Shown: one piece after another, positions 15,406-22,777 of the stretch
Layout: each line of letters starts with the position of its first letter
Numbering within the stretch: the first letter of the stretch is position 1
NCBI GenBank assembly: GCA_021498095.1
Contig: JAIZWK010000001.1
Location: 3,039,450-3,103,449 of the forward strand
Direction of reading: 5' to 3'
Length of the DNA stretch: 64,000 bases
From: Candidatus Harpocratesius repetitus
GTDB lineage: Archaea; Asgardarchaeota; Lokiarchaeia; Sigyniarchaeales; Promethearchaeaceae
Translations under genes and position numbers: made by a program
Notes under the pieces: generated by a model
Told to the model about the DNA's origin: nothing
Databases searched by the model: none
Seen by the model: only the letters and a program-made list of their open reading frames with translations

Positions 15406-17271
15406 TTACTTAATCCCCAATTCTGCCAACTTTTCTGGTTTTGGCACACCACGATCGTCCCAACCACGTAATTTATAATATTCTTGGAGCATCTCATCCA
15501 ATTTAAACACTTCGCCCTTCGATGGACCTTCCGGAATTGGTTCTTCAGATAGTCGCTTGGGTAAAAAGTCTTGGCCGACAATTCCGAGTTTTTCCATAAT
15601 AACGCGCTGAAGATTGTAAGTACGCTCACCAACTGTCAAAACTGTCTCTGCTTTTATATCCCAACCCGTGACTGCACTCATTAATGCTGCAAAATCATCA
15701 GCACCTAAAGCAAATGTAGTGAATAAGCAGTTTACAGTACTATTGACAGCAGCAGTAAAATCCTGGAAAATCTTCACCCAAGTGGGTTTCACTTTATAAT
15801 CTAAACGATCAATTTGCTCAGGTAATCCAACTACTTCAGGACTTACAGTATATCCAGTTACATGACAACCTCCTCGATTTGCAGTAGCATAATTTAGACC
15901 AATTCCCTTAATTCCACGAGGATCGTACGCCGGCATTTCTAGTTTTTTGGCAGTCATACTTAATTCAGGATGACCGTAGGAATTTGCTAAGTGATATGAA
16001 CCCATATACAATTTTTGACCAAATCCTTCTCCTTTACCCATCAACTTGATTGCATCAACTAAACCTTGACCACTTCCAAATTTAAGATCTAAACCAGCAT
16101 AGTCATCTGCTGGAATAAATCCTTTTGTTGCGAGTTCCATGGCCGCTGCGACTGTAGATCCTGCAGAAATTGTATCAAGACCATATTCATCGCAAATATG
16201 ATTTGCCATAATTATTGCAGGCATATCATAAACACCACAAGAACTACCAAATGCCCAAATTGATTCATATTCAGGTCCTTCAGTTTCTGCGATTTTAAAC
16301 GGACCTTCATCAACTTTAGAAGCTCTTCCACACGCGATTGTGCAACCCCAACATGGATTTCGCTTACGTAGGTATTTTTCAGTAAGGGTTTCTCCACTAA
16401 TTTTTTCTGCGTTTTCGTTATGTGAAAATTGCCAATTCTTTTCAGGAAGTGCGCCGATATTGTTAACAATATTTACCAAAACTGCAGTTCCATAGGTTGG
16501 TAAACCAGTACCTGTGACTCCATTTTCTTTCATTTTTGTAAGTAGAGATTTTGATATTTCTTTAAATTTCTCTTGATCTGCAACTTCAACTTTCTGATTT
16601 CCCCCAGTAACAATAGCTTTTAAATTCTTTGATCCCATAACTGCACCTACACCTGTTCTGCCGGCAGCTCTATGTGCGTCATTCACAATACAAGCAATTG
16701 GTGAGAGTTTTTCTCCTGGAGGTCCGATACATGCAATGCTTATCTTAAAACCAACATTTTCATATTCTTTCAAAAGTGCATCATTGGTTTCAAATACGGT
16801 TTTGCCCCATAAAGAAGTTGCTTCTTTAATCTGTACGGTTCCATTGAATGCTTCTAAGTACACTGGCGAATCCGCTTTTCCTTCTATAATAATTCCATCA
16901 ATTCCTGCCTTTTTCAAAAATGCACCAAATTTACCCCCTGAATTTGAAGATCCGATTGAACCTGTCAAGGGAGATTTTAAAGTCATTACATGGTGACGTC
17001 CAGGGCTTGGAAAACCGGTGACCCCGGTTCCTGGTCCAGTTCCAAAGAAAATTAAATTGTCCGCGGAAAAAGCATCAAAATCTTTCAAATTAATACCATT
17101 CGCTTCCAGTTTTTTTACTTGATCCCAAATAAATTTTGTTCCTAAACCAGCACCACCCCAAAATTGTTGAAATATTTCAAGGGGAATTTCTTCAAGAGCA
17201 ACAGATTTATTTGAAAGATTTATTCGATATATTTTACCCATTATTCCATTTCCCATTTTAATTACCTTCAT
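15406..17271 (-). CDS. aor: Tungsten-dependent aldehyde:ferredoxin oxidoreductase
   Basis: A 621-residue AOR-family enzyme oxidising aldehydes to acids with ferredoxin as acceptor. The N-terminal domain has GTGPGTGVTGFPSPGRHHV and SGGKFGAFLKKAGIDGIII. RTGVGAVMGSKNLKAI is the pterin/phosphate-binding region. Iron-sulfur ligands are CWGCTIAC (about 307-314) and a late Cys near 511 (VNCLFTT). Length matches the family (about 605-620). An internal ATG (residue 11, MGKIYRINLSNK) is an alternative start. With the radical SAM and MoaD-like genes it forms an AOR maturation group. The reduced ferredoxin could feed the Hdr complex encoded further on. Confidence 0.95.
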   Translation of the reverse strand: MKVIKMGNGIMGKIYRINLSNKSVALEEIPLEIFQQFWGGAGLGTKFIWDQVKKLEANGINLKDFDAFSADNLIFFGTGPGTGVTGFPSPGRHHVMTLKSPLTGSIGSSNSGGKFGAFLKKAGIDGIIIEGKADSPVYLEAFNGTVQIKEATSLWGKTVFETNDALLKEYENVGFKISIACIGPPGEKLSPIACIVNDAHRAAGRTGVGAVMGSKNLKAIVTGGNQKVEVADQEKFKEISKSLLTKMKENGVTGTGLPTYGTAVLVNIVNNIGALPEKNWQFSHNENAEKISGETLTEKYLRKRNPCWGCTIACGRASKVDEGPFKIAETEGPEYESIWAFGSSCGVYDMPAIIMANHICDEYGLDTISAGSTVAAAMELATKGFIPADDYAGLDLKFGSGQGLVDAIKLMGKGEGFGQKLYMGSYHLANSYGHPELSMTAKKLEMPAYDPRGIKGIGLNYATANRGGCHVTGYTVSPEVVGLPEQIDRLDYKVKPTWVKIFQDFTAAVNSTVNCLFTTFALGADDFAALMSAVTGWDIKAETVLTVGERTYNLQRVIMEKLGIVGQDFLPKRLSEEPIPEGPSKGEVFKLDEMLQEYYKLRGWDDRGVPKPEKLAELGIK

Positions 17272-17989
17272 TTACCTTTAATCATTAATTGAATATACTT
17301 CATTTCACAATTATTCGAAAAATTAAAAAAAAAAAAGTAATTCACCAAAATACTCTCCATTAAAGTAACTAAAAAGTGTTTTCTTTTACCGTTATGTATG
17401 TGGATTTATATCGAAAAAAAGAAAATTTTAATGAAAAAAAAGTAAAAAAAACGAAGCAACACCTTAATATACAACAAGATTTAATTCATGCTTTTTTTCA
17501 TTAGAATTTAAAAATTCATATATTTGTTCATTCAAATAACATAAAAATGCCCATGTAAATTTCAAATGTCGATGAGAAATTACTCCAATTATTTTTTTCT
17601 CTCGTCTTTATTCAGATAATAGATATCTTTTTCTTGAAATCTTAATCTTTTTGGTTCTTAATTCATTTTTTATTGTTGGTTGTTCAAAAAAATTTTGACA
17701 TTCTTGGAAAAAAGATGTAAAATTTTTCTGATTATATGCTTCACTTATTTCATTGGTTGTAATTGCTCGAATTATTATGATAATTGGATATATTTTAATT
17801 TTTAATAGATTTCGTGAACCAAAAGAGAAAAAATGAAAAAAAATAATATAATGCAAAATAAATCCCTTAATAAATCACACAATTAATATTACCCGAAATC
17901 GGGTATTCATTTTTCATTTTTGGGTAAGGTTCAAATAGATTCTATTCCACCATTACTTGTCTATTAATAGTTCAGACAGGAAAGTTCAT
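17272..17989. other. Divergent intergenic region with palindrome
   Basis: This AT-rich spacer holds the AOR promoter (leftward) and the ECF-type gene promoter (rightward). ACCCGAAATCGGGT (17891-17904) is a perfect inverted repeat in otherwise GC-poor DNA, just after TTAATATT and about 90 bases before the ECF gene. It looks like an operator for a dimeric regulator. An 82-codon minus-strand frame at 17608-17856 is low-complexity and not counted. Confidence 0.5.
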
Positions 17990-18670
17990 ATGAGTCTACT
18001 CGAAAAAATTGATTTAGATAATAATTCATCGGATATGGCTTTAGAGCGTAAGGCAAAATCTGCAAATCGAAAAAACCTTACAATTGAAATTGCTGGTGCA
18101 GCTATATTTAGTGCATTGTCAATTGCTTTATCCTATACAGCAACATTCATTCCACGTATACCTGGTTGGTACATTGCATGGTTCGATCCTGTTTCTCTTA
18201 TCTGGATTGCTGCTTTTTTAATATTTGGCTTCAGAGCAGGACTAATTACGACAATTATTGGTACAATTGGATTAATTCCATTCGATCCAACTATTTGGAT
18301 TGGACCTACGATGAAATTTCTCAGTACAATTTGGTTTATTATACTACCATACTTTTGGTTTAAAGTCCATAATAAAACCTTAACCCATGAGCAGTTAAAA
18401 AAGCCAAAAAATTATTTTCCACCAATGATAATTGCTTGGTTGTTACGGACGTTTTTAATGGTCTTATTAAATTATCTTATTCTAAAATATATGTTTTCTG
18501 CATTAGATTTTATGAGCTTAAAGTGGCTGAATATGGAGCAAATTAATGGAACAGTCGCTGTCATAGTTACTGTTGTTTTTATCAACACACTGCAAACGAT
18601 ATTTGATGTGCTAATTCCATATTTTGTTGTATACTTTACACCTATAGAAAAAAATCTTCATGCATTTTGA
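17990..18670 (+). CDS. ECF transporter S-component-like membrane protein
   Basis: The integral membrane protein has a hydrophilic N-terminus and about five or six transmembrane helices (AGAAIFSALSIALSYTATF, LIWIAAFLIFGFRAGLITTI, FLSTIWFIILPYFWF, and so on). The pattern IAGAAIFSALSIALS with Gly/Ala-rich first helix and GFRAGLITTIIGTIG resembles substrate-binding S components of energy-coupling factor (vitamin) transporters. No ATPase or T component lies nearby, so a shared ECF module elsewhere would be needed. The start ATG at 17990 follows AGG at an acceptable distance; a TTG at 17957 is in frame but less likely. The substrate cannot be told. Confidence 0.65.
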   Translation: MSLLEKIDLDNNSSDMALERKAKSANRKNLTIEIAGAAIFSALSIALSYTATFIPRIPGWYIAWFDPVSLIWIAAFLIFGFRAGLITTIIGTIGLIPFDPTIWIGPTMKFLSTIWFIILPYFWFKVHNKTLTHEQLKKPKNYFPPMIIAWLLRTFLMVLLNYLILKYMFSALDFMSLKWLNMEQINGTVAVIVTVVFINTLQTIFDVLIPYFVVYFTPIEKNLHAF

Positions 18671-18778
18671 TCAGATTTTTTTTGATTATAAAAGCGACTA
18701 TTTTTTTATATTAGATTTTTTGAGGGAGGGGATAGAACGACAAATAAAGAGAGGGAATTCCCAATTAAAGATGCAGGA

Positions 18779-18991
18779 ATGAAGGATTTACTTGGAGCAC
18801 TTATTCCATGTGGCAAATGTAATTATGCCCAATCAATTAGCATAACAGATACAAATCATGTTAAAATTACATGTTTATGTGAGAATTTGAATATGAAATC
18901 TTTTGAAGTACCGTTAGATACAAAAATATCTTTTAAATGTCCATACAAATTCATTAGAAAGATGTTTCCAAATTTTATTCTAATTGAATAA
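18779..18991 (+). CDS. Small CxxC/CxC protein, possibly zinc-binding
   Basis: A 70-residue product with PCGKCNYA near the N-terminus, ITCLCEN in the middle and a lone FKCPYKF, a cysteine set that could bind zinc. I do not recognise the family. It follows the ECF-type gene by about 108 bases, with a T-rich stretch between, so it is probably transcribed separately. The frame stays open for some 25 codons upstream without a standard start codon, so the N-terminus is uncertain. Confidence 0.5.
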   Translation: MKDLLGALIPCGKCNYAQSISITDTNHVKITCLCENLNMKSFEVPLDTKISFKCPYKFIRKMFPNFILIE

Positions 18992-19350
18992 AGCAATTAA
19001 AAATAAAAAACATAATTGATGTTGGTTATACAAGCGATTCTGTGAAATTTAATAAAGGAAATTAATCAGTTTTCAAAAATATTATGAAAAAGATTACCTA
19101 ATTCTTTTTTCTTTGAATTTAAATCAAAAACTTATCAACAGCAAAAAAATTTTTGATAAAGTTTGATCAGTAAAAAATTGGCACTCACGGAATAACTTAT
19201 GCTGTGTTTTAGATGATAATATTGAACATAAAACTTTAAAATCATTCCCTATATCATATATTTCATTTTCTAACATTATCTACGATATAGGATTACATCT
19301 ATTTAAATAAAAATAAAAAATTTTTTTTACCTATCATATTTTTATGAATA
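18992..19350. other. Intergenic region with inverted repeat
   Basis: No gene seen. CCTATATC (19248-19255) and GATATAGG (19284-19291) form an 8-bp inverted repeat about 60 bases before the methyltransferase start, followed by an A/T-rich tract at 19300-19330. It may be promoter or operator sequence. Confidence 0.4.
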
Positions 19351-20322
19351 GTGAAAAAGAATCGAATAAATCAAAAAAAAATTGAAAATATGAAAAATAT
19401 GAAAAACACTAAAAAGCAGCATTTAGCTATCAACCTTGATCACAAAAAATCGTTTAATCCTTTAGGTATACCTTTAATAAGAATTAATACTGGATATCCA
19501 ACATCCCAAGCAATCAAAAAACATCCAGATTTAATCCCTTTTTTGAAATCTCATGACCCTCCACGTATTGATAACGAAAATAGGGAATTATTACTCTTGT
19601 ATAATCGTTATATCACTCAAGATTTATTTCATTTGGATATTGAATTTTCTCGTAAAGCGATCATTCCAACTCCTGTAATGCGTTATAATTTCTTAAAACA
19701 CGTAATTAATTATAAAAAGAAAAATGAACCTTCCACGATAGAGAAAAAGAACTTAGAATACTCCCTATTGGAAATCGGAACTGGAGCAAGTGCAATTATT
19801 GCAATGCTAGCTGCTAAACACTTTGATTGCAATGTTTTTGCAACTGAAATCGATAATGAATACATAAAAATTGCAAGAAAAAACGTTCAGAAGAACAAAT
19901 TGGACAAGAAAATAAAATTATTTCATTCAAAGGGCGGAATAATTGATTCAGTTATCCCAAAAGATATAAAATTCGATTATATTGTTTCAAATCCCCCGTA
20001 TTATAACAAAATACTTTCTCCAAAGGTTATTTGGGGAGGTAAAAATCATGAATTAGTAAGTAAAGGAAGTGCAGGAGAAGGTTTTATTCTCCAAATGATT
20101 CAAGAAGGATGGTCTCATCTAAATCCAGGAGGAATTATTGCATTTATTATTCCTAAAACACGCACAGAAACATTAATTGAAGTTGAAAATTATCTAAATA
20201 AGAAAAACTTTGATTATGAGATAATTGGTTTATTAGTTGGAAATCGAACTCGTTATGTTTTTCGTATTTTTAAAGAAGGGCATAAAATAGATTTTAATCC
20301 TTTATCTGAAATGCTTGATTAA
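19351..20322 (+). CDS. RNA N6-adenine methyltransferase, RlmF/METTL16-like
   Basis: A 323-residue class I SAM-dependent methyltransferase. Motif I is LLEIGTGASAIIAMLAAKHF, the acidic post-I residue lies in FATEIDNEY, and motif IV is SNPPYYN, typical of enzymes methylating exocyclic adenine or glutamine nitrogens. The N-terminal block with NPLGIPLIRINTGYP and the placement of NPPYY fit the RlmF/METTL16 group, which modifies structured RNA (23S rRNA A1618 in E. coli). The GTG at 19351 is the longest start. Several ATGs within the next 20 codons are alternatives, since the first 30 residues are Lys/Asn-rich and probably disordered. Substrate unproven. Confidence 0.75.
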   Translation: MKKNRINQKKIENMKNMKNTKKQHLAINLDHKKSFNPLGIPLIRINTGYPTSQAIKKHPDLIPFLKSHDPPRIDNENRELLLLYNRYITQDLFHLDIEFSRKAIIPTPVMRYNFLKHVINYKKKNEPSTIEKKNLEYSLLEIGTGASAIIAMLAAKHFDCNVFATEIDNEYIKIARKNVQKNKLDKKIKLFHSKGGIIDSVIPKDIKFDYIVSNPPYYNKILSPKVIWGGKNHELVSKGSAGEGFILQMIQEGWSHLNPGGIIAFIIPKTRTETLIEVENYLNKKNFDYEIIGLLVGNRTRYVFRIFKEGHKIDFNPLSEMLD

Positions 20323-20377
20323 GCCAAACATTTTTGTGAAGTGAAGATATTTACGTCAATAATTCATCAATTTATTT

Positions 20378-21121
20378 ATGAACATTACAATATTACATTT
20401 AATTATAGGCAACTTAGCAAATTTAATTCTAATCTTTAACAGCTTTCTTCTTTTTCAAAGATTTCGACTAGCTTTTATCTTAAGTGCTGGTTATGAATTC
20501 TTAAGAGCAACGCTTATAATGTATAAAAAAATAATAAAAAACCAAACACGCTTAATTTTTATTGGTGCTATTATTGCAATTCCTGGCACAATTGTCGCTT
20601 TAGTATTAGTTGAAATCATTTTTATTCCTTCACTGGTTTTGCTTGTAGCTGCAGTTGGTTCTTTTTTTGTTGCTCTTGCATATTCTAAAAATACAGAAGT
20701 ATCTTTTATTGTTCCTTATGAATGTTATCGATTAATAATACTGGATAAAAACGGTATTCCAGCATATTCTTACGACTTCATTGAAGGAACTGATCAACTT
20801 GAAGTTTTCATTAGTGGAGCTCTCTCAGCAATCAACACAGTAATGGAATCTGCAGTTGGCTTTAAATCAAAAATAAAGACAATTTATTTGGAAAAAAGTG
20901 TTTTAATTATGGATTTGCAGGAACGTTTTGGAGCAGTGTTATTTGCTAATCGTTCTTCTGTTCTTCTCCAAAACGCTTTGAAAACTTTCTTATCATTATT
21001 TTTAAAATATGTTGAAGAAAATGGTTTGATGACACAAAACGGAAAACAATTGACAGAACAAATTAAAAAAGAGTTAGATTCATCCTTTCTTAAGCTTTTT
21101 AATTTTGTTTTAAAGAAATAG
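20378..21121 (+). CDS. Membrane protein with longin/Roadblock-like C-terminal domain
   Basis: A 247-residue protein. The first 105 residues hold about three hydrophobic helices (TILHLIIGNLANLILIFNSF; LIFIGAIIAIPGTIVALVLV; LVLLVAAVGSFFVALAYS). The remainder is a soluble domain, RLIILDKNGIPAYSYDF, then QLEVFISGALSAINTVMES and a C-terminal helix. The order (strand, DKNG turn, strand, helix beginning ISGxLSAI) is what I associate with longin/Roadblock-like domains of Asgard archaea. I infer a membrane-tethered platform, perhaps for small GTPases. It converges with a seven-helix membrane protein, and a Roadblock/LC7 gene follows. Confidence 0.6.
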   Translation: MNITILHLIIGNLANLILIFNSFLLFQRFRLAFILSAGYEFLRATLIMYKKIIKNQTRLIFIGAIIAIPGTIVALVLVEIIFIPSLVLLVAAVGSFFVALAYSKNTEVSFIVPYECYRLIILDKNGIPAYSYDFIEGTDQLEVFISGALSAINTVMESAVGFKSKIKTIYLEKSVLIMDLQERFGAVLFANRSSVLLQNALKTFLSLFLKYVEENGLMTQNGKQLTEQIKKELDSSFLKLFNFVLKK

Positions 21122-21134
21122 CGGGATATAGATA

Positions 21135-21866
21135 TTAATCACAATCGATACAAGCTTTTAAATTAGCACTTGGAAGAATAAAACTGACACTGTATATAAC
21201 ATTTCCAACAGCAATTAATCCGAAGAAAATTAAATCCAAAATTTGACCTGTTGAAATATTAGATGCCATTTGTGATAGAACATTTACAAAAATTGCAATA
21301 AAATCTATAATTAACCCACTTTCAAATATTATTAATTTTTTCTTTGAATTCCCGTGAGATTTTTTAATACCATGGACATAAGTTGTCCAAATAGATTGTG
21401 ACAAATAATATAATAGAAGTATTACAACTATTGCTAAAACCCATAGATTAATTTGCGTATCAACATTTTCTGACTCTATAATTGTAATAAAATCAACCAC
21501 ATTGACCAATATTCCAAATATAACTAATATTATTATATGGATACCCCAATGCCACCAAACTGCCAACCAATGTGAACTATTTATGATTGTTTGCATTGTT
21601 AGGAATAAAAAGATGCTTGCACCCACAATGGCAATAATAGCTTGAGGATAACTAAAATATATTATTTTAGGATTACCAGTTTGGAAAAAAGAAATATCAT
21701 AAAGCATAATTAAAAATGCATAAAGTGCAATAAAGATCATAGAACTTGCCATCAATTGGTTTGCGCGATATTTAGGATCACGATGTATTGCCGTAATTGC
21801 AGCTATTACACCACTGATTATCGCAACACTCTCAAAAATATACCCTAAAATTTGAATCAATGCCAT
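21135..21866 (-). CDS. Seven-helix integral membrane protein of unknown function
   Basis: A 243-residue protein with about seven hydrophobic helices spaced along its length and short polar loops. The longest loop is basic (THVHGIKKSHGNSKKK-like). The N-terminal helix is followed by AITAIHRDPKYRANQLMASS. The final residues are KACIDCD, a CxxC at the extreme C-terminus that could bind metal. No known family is recognised. It is convergent with the longin-like membrane protein and co-directional with the Roadblock gene upstream (200-base gap). Confidence 0.65.
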   Translation of the reverse strand: MALIQILGYIFESVAIISGVIAAITAIHRDPKYRANQLMASSMIFIALYAFLIMLYDISFFQTGNPKIIYFSYPQAIIAIVGASIFLFLTMQTIINSSHWLAVWWHWGIHIIILVIFGILVNVVDFITIIESENVDTQINLWVLAIVVILLLYYLSQSIWTTYVHGIKKSHGNSKKKLIIFESGLIIDFIAIFVNVLSQMASNISTGQILDLIFFGLIAVGNVIYSVSFILPSANLKACIDCD

Positions 21867-22072
21867 ATATCTTATTAACTATTATACAAATTTCATATCT
21901 TTGATTATATCTTAATTTTAAAATAACATCAATGCTAATAATTCTAAATAATTTATACTTTTTTATTTCTAAAAATCAATTTGGTTGCCAAAATTATATA
22001 TTGCTATGATTAATTGAAAGTTACTTAAAAATTAGGTAGGATACGAAAGTATGTACGAAAAAAAAATCAGCA

Positions 22073-22528
22073 TTAGTTTGGACTGATATTATCTAAATCT
22101 GACAAATCCAAACCTAAATCCATATCATCGGGCATCTCACTTAAAAATTCATCTAAGATACTCCGTAATTCCTCGCCCGAACGTTTCAAAACCAAACGAA
22201 TTAAGCCCAAATTCACATCTACATCAGAAATCAGACACAAAACACCTCTCATTCCTGTTGCACAAGCAAATATTTTTCCTTGATCAAATTCACTTGTAAC
22301 TATTTGGAGGGCACCAAGTTCTAAATTTCGCCCTTGTTCTTCAGATGCACAGAAAACGGCTGATGCAATGGCACCAATTCCATCTGCATCAACAGGTATG
22401 TAAGAAAATTTGGAAACATGTGCAATAGTTAAACCAGTTCGATCAACTAGGATAACCTTTTTGATTCCAGATTCGGATTTGATAATTTTACTAAGGATAT
22501 CATTAAATGATTTTGTGGATAATGACAT
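22073..22528 (-). CDS. Roadblock/LC7 domain protein
   Basis: A 151-residue single-domain protein. FNDILSKIIKSESGIKKVILVDRTGLTIAHVS, then DADGIGAIASAVFCASEEQGRNLELG, then ILIV-rich strands and a long C-terminal helix form the Roadblock/LC7 (MglB) fold. These dimerise and regulate small GTPases; Asgard archaea carry expanded sets, which supports the taxonomic placement. It ends in an acidic tail (MPDDMDLGLDLSDLDN). No GTPase gene lies in the window. An SD is not obvious, but the ATG at 22528 fits the domain boundary. Confidence 0.85.
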   Translation of the reverse strand: MSLSTKSFNDILSKIIKSESGIKKVILVDRTGLTIAHVSKFSYIPVDADGIGAIASAVFCASEEQGRNLELGALQIVTSEFDQGKIFACATGMRGVLCLISDVDVNLGLIRLVLKRSGEELRSILDEFLSEMPDDMDLGLDLSDLDNISPN

Positions 22529-22777
22529 AAGAGTTTACCATCGATAATGTATTCATATATAAAGGGTTGAATTTATTTCTTATTTATAACAATCTTGTTT
22601 ATAGTATAAATAATTTTGGCTCATTAAGAAGAACCTATGAAAAGATAAGAAAGCATAACTTAAAAGCATTTAAATTGGAATTGTAGAATAATTTGCATTG
22701 CAAAATAAGAATATAAAGAATATAGTAAAAAGAATAGAAAAAGGTTGATTGATTATTTATATTAAAAAAGTTCATAT

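Noticed and set aside
17608..17856. 82-codon minus-strand frame
   Set aside because: Ile/Phe-rich translation of AT-rich DNA, no SD, no recognisable pattern.
17930..17960. GGTTCAAAT resembling a tRNA T-loop
   Set aside because: The flanking bases do not form a T-stem or acceptor stem.
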